From positions 186,001 to 250,000 of the forward strand of contig DAIDGQ010000045.1 of assembly GCA_027452215.1 (NCBI GenBank): a stretch of 64,000 nucleotides of DNA, read 5' to 3'. The notes beneath the pieces are model-generated. The model was not told the DNA's origin and searched no databases. It saw nothing but the letters and a program-made list of their open reading frames with translations. Both the position numbers and the translations under genes were made by a program. Positions within the stretch are counted from its first letter, which is position 1. Each line of letters starts with the position of its first letter. The stretch is from Granulicella sp. Its GTDB lineage: Bacteria > Acidobacteriota > Terriglobia > Terriglobales > Acidobacteriaceae. Positions 33,370 to 41,946 of the stretch are shown here, piece after piece.

Positions 33370-33666
33370 CTACTTCTTGGGCGGAGCGATCGTGTCCTTC
33401 GCTACCTTGGCCACGCGGAACTTAACCACGGTCTTAGCCTTAATCTTGATGGCCTCGCCAGTCTGCGGATTGCGGCCGATGCGCGCCTTGCGCTCTGCCT
33501 TCACCAGCTTGCCGATGCCCGGGATCGTGAACTCACCAGTCTTCTTGGTCTCCTTCACTGCCGTCTCAGCCAGCGTCTCGAGGAACGCAGCGGTCTGCTT
33601 GTTGGTGAGCTCGAGCTTCTCCGCGAGTAAGCGAACCAGCTGTGTCTTTGTAATTCCCTTTGCCAT
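33370..33666 (-). CDS. hup: HU-family DNA-binding protein
   Basis: 98 aa, small and basic. The family signature GRNPQTGEAIKIKAKTVVKF is present with the proline at the DNA-intercalating arm tip, and the N-terminus MAKGITKTQLVRLLAEKLEL is typical. AAGGAGATAC precedes the ATG. The C-terminus has a short KDTIAPPKK tail. It compacts and bends DNA. Confidence 0.95.
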   Translation of the reverse strand: MAKGITKTQLVRLLAEKLELTNKQTAAFLETLAETAVKETKKTGEFTIPGIGKLVKAERKARIGRNPQTGEAIKIKAKTVVKFRVAKVAKDTIAPPKK

Positions 33667-33960
33667 GTTGTATCTCCTTCGTTCGGTAAATAAGTTAAAG
33701 CGGAAGCATGGGTCACAGCCCCTCTCCGCAACCTGCCTCTAACGACCTTCCGCTCGCGTCTTCCTGCAACTCTGCCGGAAGCTTCTTGAAGCGGGAATCG
33801 CCAGTGTTCACGCGGGTGCAGAGTACCGCGCCGATGTTCACCTTCAACCTTCCCAAGCCCTTTGTCAACGACAAATCAGCCATTTCCACAGATATTTACA
33901 GGTTTCTTGAGGATATGTTCCCTTTTAGGCGCGTTTTCACTGGATTTCTTCGCCGTCAAG

Positions 33961-34692
33961 TCAAAATAACGGCTTCCGTCCCACCATGGAACGATCCCTC
34001 ATCGACGAGTCCCCGCCCGTCAGAATTGCTCCATTCAGAGCCTCCACCACCGGAGCCGCCAGCTTGAACCTCCGCACGATCTCTTTTGCCAACGACGGCT
34101 CCAACGCCAACTCCCCAGGCATCGACGCTCGCACTCCCCAGTTCTTCGCACGCACCAGATCATCCGCAGGATCGTCTGCCGCAAACCCCTTCGGCATCCG
34201 AGTCAACGCCTGAGCATCAATATCCTCAAACCCCGCGCCCCGCGCCCTCGTCAGCTTCTTCACCATCGCGCGATACGCTTCGTGGTTCTCGCTCATCCAG
34301 CGTCGAATCGTCAGCAACTGCTCGCGCTCCGGCATATACACGCCTGCCGCCACCATCACCTCCTGCGGGCTCACCTGCAGATAAAATCCACCGCCCGAAG
34401 TCTTTTTCATCCCCCGCCTCGCCCACCACGCAGCCAGATGAGATTTATACGGAAGCTTGTTTTTGCTGAACCGAATGTCGCGATAGATTCGCATCGTGAT
34501 CTTGTGCGGAGGCCGCACATGCTCAGGAGCAAAGCCCTCCATCGCCGCGCTGATCTCCTCCACCAGCGCCAGCATCGGAGCCTTCAGGGCGCGCTCGTAC
34601 ACCGCGCGCCGTTCTTCAAACCACACGCGGTCATTGTTGCGAGCCAGCCCGCGCAGAAACTTCATAGCCTCAGGAGTAAAGTGTGTCGCCAT
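33961..34692 (-). CDS. DUF2461 (TIGR02453) family protein
   Basis: 243 aa. The family signature is clear: FLRGLARNNDRVWFEERR, MRIYRDIRFSKNKLPYKSHL, GGGFYLQVSPQEVMVAAG. No catalytic function is established for the family. It is a soluble protein with no signal peptide, monocistronic, and lies downstream of the M28 peptidase gene in the same direction. Confidence 0.9.
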   Translation of the reverse strand: MATHFTPEAMKFLRGLARNNDRVWFEERRAVYERALKAPMLALVEEISAAMEGFAPEHVRPPHKITMRIYRDIRFSKNKLPYKSHLAAWWARRGMKKTSGGGFYLQVSPQEVMVAAGVYMPEREQLLTIRRWMSENHEAYRAMVKKLTRARGAGFEDIDAQALTRMPKGFAADDPADDLVRAKNWGVRASMPGELALEPSLAKEIVRRFKLAAPVVEALNGAILTGGDSSMRDRSMVGRKPLF

Positions 34693-34786
34693 CGCTCCTC
34701 GATGCTACCCAACATCCCTCCTCACCACAATGCACAACGGCGAAGACCGAAGTCTTCGCCGCCGCATCCTTCACCTCACCAAACAA

Positions 34787-36574
34787 TTACTGCACCGCGT
34801 TCGGGTAGATCCCCTTCAGCGGTTCGGCCAACTTCTTCTCCAACTCAGGATGGGGGAACGGCTTGCGAGGCATCATCGCGTCGCGCTGGCTCGTGTTCCA
34901 AAGGAAGATCGCCTCGACCACCGCCGCCTGCTCCAGGTCGCCCTCATGCAGCCGGTCGTACGTGTCCATATCCGAGTGGTGCGTGCGAGTCTCATAGTCC
35001 ATCGGGTCCTGAATAAACTGGAAGCCCGGCAGTCCCACCGCATCGAACGACAGGTGATCCGTGCCTCCCGTATTGCGCGTCGTAATCGTCGTCACACCCA
35101 GGTCGCTGAGCGGAGCAATCCACTGCGCAAAGATCGGAGCAATCGCGAAATTCCCCTGCGTGTACACCCCTCGAACCTTGCCCGTACCGTTGTCCAGGTT
35201 GTAGTACGCGTCCAGCGTCTCCCACTCCTTCGTAGTCTTCAAAGGCCCATGGTTGGTGCTCATAAAGCTCGGCATGCCAGACGTATCCGGCTTCTCCGGC
35301 GCGGCAAACTCTCCGAAGTGCTGCTTCACGTAGCCTAGCGAGCCGAACAGTCCCTGCTCTTCTCCAGACCACAGCGCAATGCGAATCGTGCGTCGCGGCT
35401 TCAGATCCAGCGCCTTCAAAATCCGCACCGCCTCCATCGCCACAATCGACCCCGCGCCGTTATCCGTCGCCCCCGTGCCCGAGATCCAGCTATCCAGATG
35501 CCCACCCACCATCACGACCTCATCCTTCAACTTCGGATCGCTGCCCGGAATCTCCGCCACCGTATCGAAGCCATGCTCGTGCTCGCCCGTAAACTTCGTC
35601 TCGATATTCACCTCGACCGTCACCGGCACATGATTCTGCACCATCCGCCCCAGCCGGTTATAGTGCTCAATCATCATCACCGCATTCGGAATCTTCACCG
35701 CGTTCTCAGCCAGTTGCGCATTGCGCGCAACATTCGCTCCGTTGTCGTCAAAGATGATGCCCGTACCTCCGCCGTCGCTGCTATCGCGGCTCGGCGTAAT
35801 GATCGCGGCAACACCCTCATCAGTCATCATCTTCAGAGCCTTCTCCTTCAGCTCTGCAGCCTTGCGCCGCGCCGCCATAAACTGCTCAAGCGTCTGACCA
35901 TTGAACCTCCGCGAGTCCTGCCCCACCGCGGTCTCCTTCATCTTCGCAAGCTCATCATCGGTGTAGCGCCGGAACAGCGGCTCCGTAATATCGGGAGTAG
36001 GCCGCAGCGCCCCCAGCAGCACAATCTTCCCGGCCAGCTTGCCCTTCAGCGCATCCAGCTCCTTCTCATCGGTCAACGGCACATACACCACCTCGCCACT
36101 CACCGGCCCCTTCGTCGCCGGAGACCACGGAGCAGCCTGCATCCACAGCGGCTCCGGATCAGGAGACACCATCCGAGCCCACGTATTGATCTGCTGCCAG
36201 CCCATCCCGAACTCGCCCCAGTCCTCCAGGTGAGCATTCTCCAGCCCAATCGCCGTCAGCGTATCGCGTGTCCACGCATTGGCCTTCGCCATGTTCGGAG
36301 ACCCCGTCAGCCGCGGCCCAATCCCATCCGCCAGCGCCCCCGCAAACTGCATCACCTTGCTATGCGTAAAGCCTTCCGTGCGTATTCGCGCATACATCGT
36401 CAAATCGATGTCTTCGCGAGCAGGCTGCGGTCCGTAATAAGAGGGAACCGCCGGCGTCTCCTCGACATGCTTCTTCTTGTCCTGCGCCCCCGCGGTCAAG
36501 CACGTAGAACCTACCACCATCGCCAGAGCAGCACCAGCGCTCCAACGCATAAATTTACAAGCAAACGTAGTCAT
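34787..36574 (-). CDS. Exported M28-family zinc metallopeptidase with PA domain
   Basis: 595 aa from the ATG at 36574, preceded by GAGGAG at suitable spacing; a longer frame exists but gives a poor N-terminus. The signal peptide ends near CLTAGAQ. A PA-type insertion (SGEVVYVPLTDEKELDALKG) sits mid-protein. The zinc ligands of the di-zinc aminopeptidase site appear as GGHLDSW, ATDNGAGS, SGEEQGL and GTDHLSF. It is probably a periplasmic or secreted aminopeptidase/carboxypeptidase. Confidence 0.9.
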   Translation of the reverse strand: MTTFACKFMRWSAGAALAMVVGSTCLTAGAQDKKKHVEETPAVPSYYGPQPAREDIDLTMYARIRTEGFTHSKVMQFAGALADGIGPRLTGSPNMAKANAWTRDTLTAIGLENAHLEDWGEFGMGWQQINTWARMVSPDPEPLWMQAAPWSPATKGPVSGEVVYVPLTDEKELDALKGKLAGKIVLLGALRPTPDITEPLFRRYTDDELAKMKETAVGQDSRRFNGQTLEQFMAARRKAAELKEKALKMMTDEGVAAIITPSRDSSDGGGTGIIFDDNGANVARNAQLAENAVKIPNAVMMIEHYNRLGRMVQNHVPVTVEVNIETKFTGEHEHGFDTVAEIPGSDPKLKDEVVMVGGHLDSWISGTGATDNGAGSIVAMEAVRILKALDLKPRRTIRIALWSGEEQGLFGSLGYVKQHFGEFAAPEKPDTSGMPSFMSTNHGPLKTTKEWETLDAYYNLDNGTGKVRGVYTQGNFAIAPIFAQWIAPLSDLGVTTITTRNTGGTDHLSFDAVGLPGFQFIQDPMDYETRTHHSDMDTYDRLHEGDLEQAAVVEAIFLWNTSQRDAMMPRKPFPHPELEKKLAEPLKGIYPNAVQ

Positions 36575-36678
36575 CAGGGGACTCCTCGAGAAATAGCTGC
36601 ACACTAAAAGCCGGATGGCTAAGAATACGCGCCAACCCCGCAATAAGTCTCGAATTGTGACGATCTAACCTTGTCCCT

Positions 36679-36996
36679 CTACGCCTTGCGCGACTTCCTC
36701 GCCATCCGCCGCGACCACTGCACGCCCAGAAACCCCAGCGCCAGCGCCATCACCACCACACCCACCGGAAACCCCGCCACCTTGTAGGCCAGCGCAAAGT
36801 CCGGGTGCTTCCCCGTCGCCATCATGTAGACCAGCAGCGCCATAATCGCGAGGAACGTCGTCCCAAAGAACGCCGCCATCCCCGTCGCCACGCCCATCAG
36901 CAGCGACTGGAACCAACCCAGGTCTCCCAGCGGAATCCCGAACAACTCACCATCGCGCCGAGCTCGTTCTACATCGTTTGCAGTAGCCATACTCAT
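36679..36996 (-). CDS. Small membrane protein of unknown function
   Basis: 105 aa. A charged N-terminus (ANDVERARRDGELFGIPLGD) is followed by two membrane helices (about residues 35-60 and 74-94) and a basic tail ending SRRMARKSRKA, so N- and C-termini are probably cytoplasmic. No family recognised. The start codon is only 13 bases from the divergent gene's start. Confidence 0.6.
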   Translation of the reverse strand: MSMATANDVERARRDGELFGIPLGDLGWFQSLLMGVATGMAAFFGTTFLAIMALLVYMMATGKHPDFALAYKVAGFPVGVVVMALALGFLGVQWSRRMARKSRKA

Positions 36997-37009
36997 TTAG
37001 AATAAGCTA

Positions 37010-37969
37010 ATGGCAGAGACTCTGCAGACCGGCCTGCCTCACCCTACCTCGCATCTTGTGCGTGCCATCGAAGTCGCCCACGATACCACCGTCCGGCAAT
37101 CCCCCAATGGCGTCCGTTTCGCCACCTTCGGCGAAACCGGCCTGGCCGACCTCGACCTCGACCGCATGCTCCAGGCCGTCCCCACCGCCATCACCGCCGC
37201 GCTCAACGCCAACACCTACTACTTCGTCCCCCTCGCCCTGCGTGAGGCCTCCGAAAGCCTCGACGCCCCCTCCGACCAGAAGCCCGAAGCCTCCGAGCCC
37301 GCCATGGTCGCCAGCGCCTACACCGACGAGTTTTCGCAATCCGCCATCTGCCACCGCAACGTCGAGCTCGGCCACGGCAAGCGAGGCGTCTTTATCTCCA
37401 CCCGCCTCATGAGCGACCGCTTCGCCCTCAGCTTCGAGTTCTTCATCAACGTCGCCCACGCCTTCGTCGATCAGGCTGGCATCCCCGACGCCTTCACGGA
37501 CCTCGTCTGGAAGCAGGCCCTCAGCAACGTCCGTGGAGAGACCAGCATCGACGCCTGGGAGGCCCGCAACCTCGCCTTCGGCCGCCCCGCCAACGCGCAG
37601 CCCGACCCTGCTCAGCCCACCTCTCGCCGCAACCGCAACACCCTCTCGCCTGCTGCTGCCCGGCAGCGCTCTTTTTCCAGCGCGCCCGCGTCCCTCGCCC
37701 AAATCAACGCCTCAACCCCGCAGGGTCCAGACCAGCAACTCTCCATCGACGAGAAAGAGCGAGGCGCCTACCTCGAAGCCGCCTTCTCTGACGCGGTAGC
37801 CATCTACCTCCTTTCGCTGGCCCTCGACTTCGACTACAGCGAACTCCGCGAGCGGGACTATCCCCTCCTCAGCCCCACCGCCCTGGCCGCGCGCCTCCGC
37901 CTCGTCGCCGATCTCTACCCACCCAACCCCGCCTACGAATTCTCCGTCCGCTACCGCCGCCGCGCGTAG
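37010..37969 (+). CDS. Conserved-looking hypothetical protein
   Basis: 319 aa, soluble, no signal peptide. The N-terminal 180 residues have regular alpha/beta character (VRFATFGETGLADLDLDRML, then TYYFVPLALREASESLDAPS). A disordered Pro/Gln/Asn-rich linker spans about residues 190-245, and a helical C-terminal domain (ERGAYLEAAFSDAVAIYLLS) follows. Strong third-position C preference supports coding. I do not recognise the family. Confidence 0.6.
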   Translation: MAETLQTGLPHPTSHLVRAIEVAHDTTVRQSPNGVRFATFGETGLADLDLDRMLQAVPTAITAALNANTYYFVPLALREASESLDAPSDQKPEASEPAMVASAYTDEFSQSAICHRNVELGHGKRGVFISTRLMSDRFALSFEFFINVAHAFVDQAGIPDAFTDLVWKQALSNVRGETSIDAWEARNLAFGRPANAQPDPAQPTSRRNRNTLSPAAARQRSFSSAPASLAQINASTPQGPDQQLSIDEKERGAYLEAAFSDAVAIYLLSLALDFDYSELRERDYPLLSPTALAARLRLVADLYPPNPAYEFSVRYRRRA

Positions 37970-38002
37970 ACCTTTGCCTTTGCTCCTGCCTTTCTTTCTG
38001 TC

Positions 38003-38017
38003 ATTCCCGCAGGGAAT
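38003..38017. repeat. Short hairpin ATTCCC-GCA-GGGAAT between convergent genes
   Basis: A 6-bp perfect stem with a 3-base loop in the 37970-38106 gap between the hypothetical gene and ruvA. The surrounding text resembles short dispersed hairpins common in intergenic regions of such genomes; it may also act as a weak terminator. Confidence 0.4.
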
Positions 38018-38106
38018 CTGCTTCTCGCTAGCGCCTCCTATCCTTCCGTCACCTCGACCGTAGTGGAGAGACCCCTGTACTGCCGATTGCCCTTGGACTT
38101 CGTGCC

Positions 38107-38706
38107 CTACCGCACAGCCGCCATACTCGCACGGAACAGCCGCTCGAAATCCCCGGCAACCGCAGCATCCTTCGCCGCTGTCTCCACGGCCTTCTGCGCA
38201 ATCGGCCGAGGATACCCCAAATTCACCAACGCACTCAACACGTCATCCGCCGTCGCTCCCAGCGACCGTGTCGCCGACACACCGCCGACTACAAATCCTG
38301 CCAGGTCATCCAGCTTATCCTTCAGCTCCAGCACCACGCGCTCGGCCGTCTTCTTCCCAATTCCCGGAATCTTCGTCAGCGTCGCATGATCCCCACCCCG
38401 GATCGCCCCCACCAGACGCTCTGCCGAAATCCCACTCAACACCGTAATCGCCAGCTTCGGCCCAATGCCAGAGATCGTCAGCAGCTTCTCAAACAGCCGC
38501 TTCTCCGTCACCTCATAAAACCCGAAGAGCTGCAGAGCGTCCTCCCGCACATGCGTATGTACATGCAGCCGCGCCTCCGCTCCCACTTCGCCAAGCTCGG
38601 TATACGTCGTCACCGAAATCGCCAGCTCATACCCCACGCCGCCGCAGTCAATCACGACATAGTTGGGGATCTTGTACAGAATTTGTCCACGCAGATGGGC
38701 TATCAC
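38107..38706 (-). CDS. ruvA: Holliday junction branch-migration protein RuvA
   Basis: 199 aa. N-terminal OB fold (MIAHLRGQILYKIPNYVVID, FGFYEVTEKRLFEKLL), tandem helix-hairpin-helix (TISGIGPKLAITVLSG, LTKIPGIGKKTAERVVLEL) and a C-terminal RuvB-binding domain (DDVLSALVNLGY). It positions RuvB on Holliday junctions. ruvB and ruvC are not next to it. Confidence 0.96.
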   Translation of the reverse strand: MIAHLRGQILYKIPNYVVIDCGGVGYELAISVTTYTELGEVGAEARLHVHTHVREDALQLFGFYEVTEKRLFEKLLTISGIGPKLAITVLSGISAERLVGAIRGGDHATLTKIPGIGKKTAERVVLELKDKLDDLAGFVVGGVSATRSLGATADDVLSALVNLGYPRPIAQKAVETAAKDAAVAGDFERLFRASMAAVR

Positions 38707-38740
38707 AAAGCGAGTTTACGCGATCCCACCCTCACCTATC

Positions 38741-38805
38741 TCCTAATCCCTAATCCCTAATCCCTAATCCCTAATCCCTGTTCCCTAATCCCTGATCCCT
38801 GATCC
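38741..38805. repeat. Heptamer array (CCCTAAT and variants) at the plsC/ruvA junction
   Basis: About nine 7-base units: repeated CCCTAAT followed by CCCTGTT, CCCTAAT, CCCTGAT, CCCTGAT. The array covers the last about 16 codons of plsC (minus strand, stop at 38757) and continues towards ruvA. A 33-base segment is identical to one inside folC (40283-40315). Confidence 0.95.
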
Positions 38806-39602
38806 GCCACATAGGTCTCATGAATCACCGCACGCAAACGCTCGGTCAGCGCCTCCGCATCACGCGTCGTCATTCCCACCGTCGAGATCGGCTCGCCCAC
38901 AATCAGCTTCAAGGGTCTGGGCCGCAACGCATACACATGGATCGGCAGCAGCTCATACGTCCCCACCAGTGTCAGAGGAACCACCGGAACCTGCGCCTTG
39001 ATCGCCATCCACGCTGCTCCCGCAGCCATCGTCTGTAGCTCTCCATTGAACGCTCGGCCTCCCTCCGGAAAGATCACCATCGGCATCCCTGCCTCCAGCG
39101 TCTTCGCTCCCCGTCCCAGGCTCACCACCCCTGCGCGCGACGAGCTCTGATCGATCGGCACCTGCCCCGATCGCTGCAGATACCACCCGATAAACGGTAC
39201 CTTCCACAGCGGAGCCTTCGCCAGAATCCGAAACTGAAACGGCAGCTCCGCATACAGCACCGGAGTGTCGTAGTAGCTCAGATGATTGCTTGCATACACC
39301 GCCGCCTGGCCCAACGGTAGCCTCTCTGCATGCTCCAGCGTCACCGGCGACAACGCCACCCTCAGCAGCACCCGAGCCCAAATCCGCGCCAGCGTATGCT
39401 GCTGCCGGCCATTCTCATCCCACACCCCGCAAACCAGCGAGATCGTCCCAAAGAACACCGTCGCCAATCCCACCAGCGGCAGAAAAAAAAGATAGTTCAC
39501 CCAGCGCATCGCCAGCGAAACCGCCGGACGCGGCACATCCTCCCGCGCCTCTGGCTGCGCAACCGTCTCTTTCGTCTTCAGGGTCTCGTTCGTTACCGAC
39601 AT
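38757..39602 (-). CDS. plsC: 1-acyl-sn-glycerol-3-phosphate acyltransferase
   Basis: 281 aa. It makes phosphatidic acid by acylating lysophosphatidate. One or two N-terminal membrane helices are followed by the acyltransferase motifs SNHLSYYDTP (H-x4-D), GQVPIDQSS and FPEGGRAF. The last residues (QGSGIREQGLGIRD) are encoded by a heptamer array and are unlike the family's usual C-terminus; they look like a neutral repeat-derived tail. Copy-number change in the array would alter the tail's frame but leave the catalytic domain intact. Confidence 0.9.
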   Translation of the reverse strand: MSVTNETLKTKETVAQPEAREDVPRPAVSLAMRWVNYLFFLPLVGLATVFFGTISLVCGVWDENGRQQHTLARIWARVLLRVALSPVTLEHAERLPLGQAAVYASNHLSYYDTPVLYAELPFQFRILAKAPLWKVPFIGWYLQRSGQVPIDQSSSRAGVVSLGRGAKTLEAGMPMVIFPEGGRAFNGELQTMAAGAAWMAIKAQVPVVPLTLVGTYELLPIHVYALRPRPLKLIVGEPISTVGMTTRDAEALTERLRAVIHETYVADQGSGIREQGLGIRD

Positions 39603-39613
39603 CTTTCCCTATG

Positions 39614-41059
39614 CTATCGCGCTTCTCCCAGCGCCAGCTCCCTCAACTCACCCACCAGGTACACCGACCCCGTCGCCACGATCACTCCATCCTTCGGCGT
39701 CACCGCCTCGGCCTGTGCCAACGCCCCCGCCAGATGCGGTGCCGCATGCGCAGACACATCCAGCTTGTGCGCCGCAGCCAGCAACTCCTCCACCGTAGCC
39801 GACCGGGGATTCTGTATCGGAGCAAGAATCACATGGTCCCGCACCCTCGCCGGATCACCCGACGTCGAATCAAACAGTGGCAGCAACACCTGCGCCATCT
39901 CATCAATCTGCTTATCCGCCATGCAGCTGAAGATCAGCGTCCGAGGCATCTCCTCCGGAAGCTGCGCCAGCGCCGCCCGCAGCGTCCACGCCCCCGCCGG
40001 ATTATGCGCCACATCCAGCAGCAGAGGAGCATGTCCTCCCCGCGAGGCAATCCACTCCAGCCGTCCCGGCCACACCGTCGCCTTCACCCCTTGCTCAATC
40101 GCCGCGTTCGAAATCACAAACGGCCTCCCGTTGTGAAGATGATTCGTCCGCAACTCAATCGCCGTAGCAATCGCCAGCGCCACATTCCTCTGCTGATGCT
40201 GCCCCGCCAGCGGAGAGTCCACCTGCAGCACCTCCCCGCCAATGCTCAACTCATACCGATTCCGAGCCAGCGGCGATCCTACCCCTAATCCCTGTTCCCT
40301 AATCCCTGATCCCTGCTCTTGCCTCTCCCCCGGCAAACACCTCGCCGCATCCACTCCCCGCACACCCAGCCGCACCGCCACTTCGCCAATCGCGGCATTC
40401 GCCTCCGGGTGCTGCGACAGCGTCACCAGCACGCCATCCTGGCGCATAATCCCCGCCTTCTCTCCCGCAATCTCCCGCAGCGTGTGCCCCAGAAACTCCG
40501 TGTGATCGATCCCGATATCCGTAATCACGCTCACCAGCGGCTCCACCGAGTTGGTCGCATCCAGCCTCCCACCCAGCCCTACTTCGAGCACCGCCAGCTC
40601 CACACCCTGCTCCGCAAACCAGGTAAACCCAATCGCCGTCACCAGCTCAAAGTAGCTCGGGTAATGCGGCAGCTCGCCCCTCTCCACCAGCTGCCTAGCA
40701 GCCTCGTCCACGATCCCCAGCACGCGCCCAAACTCCTCATCCGGAATCTCTTCGAGCCCGCGCGAACCAGAGATCCTGACCCGCTCATTCACCCTCACCA
40801 GGTGCGGAGACGTATACAGCCCCGTCCGCAACCCCGCCGCCTGCCCAATCGCCGCCAGCGTCGCCGCCGTCGATCCCTTGCCATTGGTCCCCGCAATCAG
40901 CACCGACGCAAACTTCTTCTGCGGCTCGCCCAGCGCCCCCAGCAGAGCCCGAATATGCTCCAGCGAAAACTTCCGCGGCACACCCGTGCGACCCACGCGC
41001 AACTCCGGCCCCAGCGCCGCCAAACGATCCAATGCTTGTTCGTACGTCATCCCATCCAT
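39614..41059 (-). CDS. folC: Dihydrofolate synthase / folylpolyglutamate synthase
   Basis: 481 aa from the ATG at 41059, which overlaps the upstream stop (TGATG); MTYEQA at 41050 is an alternative start. The Mur-ligase ATP site is IAGTNGKGSTAATLAAIG. Further motifs are TSPHLVRVNERVRI, EVGLGGRLDATN, ITDIGIDHTEFLG and LLDVAHNPAGA. Between the central and C-terminal domains an extra stretch (GERQEQGSGIREQGLGVGSP, about residues 245-262) is encoded by five heptamers and resembles the plsC tail. An array of this unit length could frameshift the gene if it slipped, and folC is normally essential. Confidence 0.92.
   Translation of the reverse strand: MDGMTYEQALDRLAALGPELRVGRTGVPRKFSLEHIRALLGALGEPQKKFASVLIAGTNGKGSTAATLAAIGQAAGLRTGLYTSPHLVRVNERVRISGSRGLEEIPDEEFGRVLGIVDEAARQLVERGELPHYPSYFELVTAIGFTWFAEQGVELAVLEVGLGGRLDATNSVEPLVSVITDIGIDHTEFLGHTLREIAGEKAGIMRQDGVLVTLSQHPEANAAIGEVAVRLGVRGVDAARCLPGERQEQGSGIREQGLGVGSPLARNRYELSIGGEVLQVDSPLAGQHQQRNVALAIATAIELRTNHLHNGRPFVISNAAIEQGVKATVWPGRLEWIASRGGHAPLLLDVAHNPAGAWTLRAALAQLPEEMPRTLIFSCMADKQIDEMAQVLLPLFDSTSGDPARVRDHVILAPIQNPRSATVEELLAAAHKLDVSAHAAPHLAGALAQAEAVTPKDGVIVATGSVYLVGELRELALGEAR
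40283..40317. repeat. Heptamer array inside folC
   Basis: Five units in a row: CCCTAAT, CCCTGTT, CCCTAAT, CCCTGAT, CCCTGCT. They are in frame within folC (three heptamers equal seven codons). The first 33 bases match the array at 38769-38801 exactly. Confidence 0.95.
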
Positions 41060-41934
41060 CAGTCTCGCACCTCTTCCTCTCGCGACGCCGCCACACAAAA
41101 CCGCCCGCCCTTGCCACGAAGCATCAACCCATCCGCTCGCCCCGCGAAATATCTCTCCGTCATCGCCGCACTATCCAAATCCTCCACCACCCGAAGTCCC
41201 AACCAATCCAACTCTTCCGCCAACTGCTCCGGAGTAAAGAAGAGCTGAAACGGCTCACCCGCCCGCGCCACGCGAGCACTCAACGAATCCAGCATCAACT
41301 GTTCCACCGGAGGCAGTGCTTCTCTTGGCTGCGCATAGTCAAACACCACCTCGCTGCCCGCCTTGAATCTCGCAAGCACCCGCATCGTCGTCCGAAACGC
41401 CTCGCTCGTCAGATACGGCACCACTCCCAGCCATGCCGTCACCGTCGCCACACCCTCATCGAACCCGGCAGCCTTCAGCCGCGTCCGCAACGAATCCCGC
41501 TCGAAGTCCACCGCCACAAACTTCGCTGTCTCTGGAGCCACAATCCCCGCCCCCGCCAGCATCGTCATCTTCCAGGCCTGCGTCGCCGGATGATCCACCT
41601 CAAACACCTTCACATCCTCATACGGATTCCGGCACGCGAACGTATCCAGCCCCGCGCCCAGCACCACGTACTGCCGCACGCCCAACTCCCGCACCCCCGC
41701 CGCCAGCGTATCCTCCGCCAGCCTCGCCCGCCCCACCATAAACGCCCGCAACCCTGCAGAGAACGGACGCTTCGCCCCATCCGGAGTCCGTTTCAACTCC
41801 TCCTGAAACTCTCTCCCCAGGATCCGTACCGCCAACGGGTCCTCAAACACCAGCGGCTTCGCGTCATGCACCTGGTGCGCCGCCCGCCGCAGCGCAACTC
41901 GCAGCGCCGTCCGCGATGGAATCGCTTCATGCAT
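41059..41934 (-). CDS. SAM-dependent methyltransferase, TIGR00027 / leucine carboxyl methyltransferase type
   Basis: 291 aa. The family N-terminus RTALRVALRRAAHQ and 'LVFEDPLAVRILG' is followed by GRARLAEDTLAAGVRELGV, here the core VVLGAGLDTFACR (SAM site) and FEVDHPATQAWK. The substrate is unknown; relatives methylate O-carboxyl groups of small molecules. It overlaps folC by one base and may share its transcript. Confidence 0.87.
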   Translation of the reverse strand: MHEAIPSRTALRVALRRAAHQVHDAKPLVFEDPLAVRILGREFQEELKRTPDGAKRPFSAGLRAFMVGRARLAEDTLAAGVRELGVRQYVVLGAGLDTFACRNPYEDVKVFEVDHPATQAWKMTMLAGAGIVAPETAKFVAVDFERDSLRTRLKAAGFDEGVATVTAWLGVVPYLTSEAFRTTMRVLARFKAGSEVVFDYAQPREALPPVEQLMLDSLSARVARAGEPFQLFFTPEQLAEELDWLGLRVVEDLDSAAMTERYFAGRADGLMLRGKGGRFCVAASREEEVRD

Positions 41935-41946
41935 GACGTTGCCTTG

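Noticed and set aside
33885-33900. DnaA box near ATTTCCACAG upstream of the HU gene
   Set aside because: Two mismatches to the consensus, isolated, and far from the origin genes.
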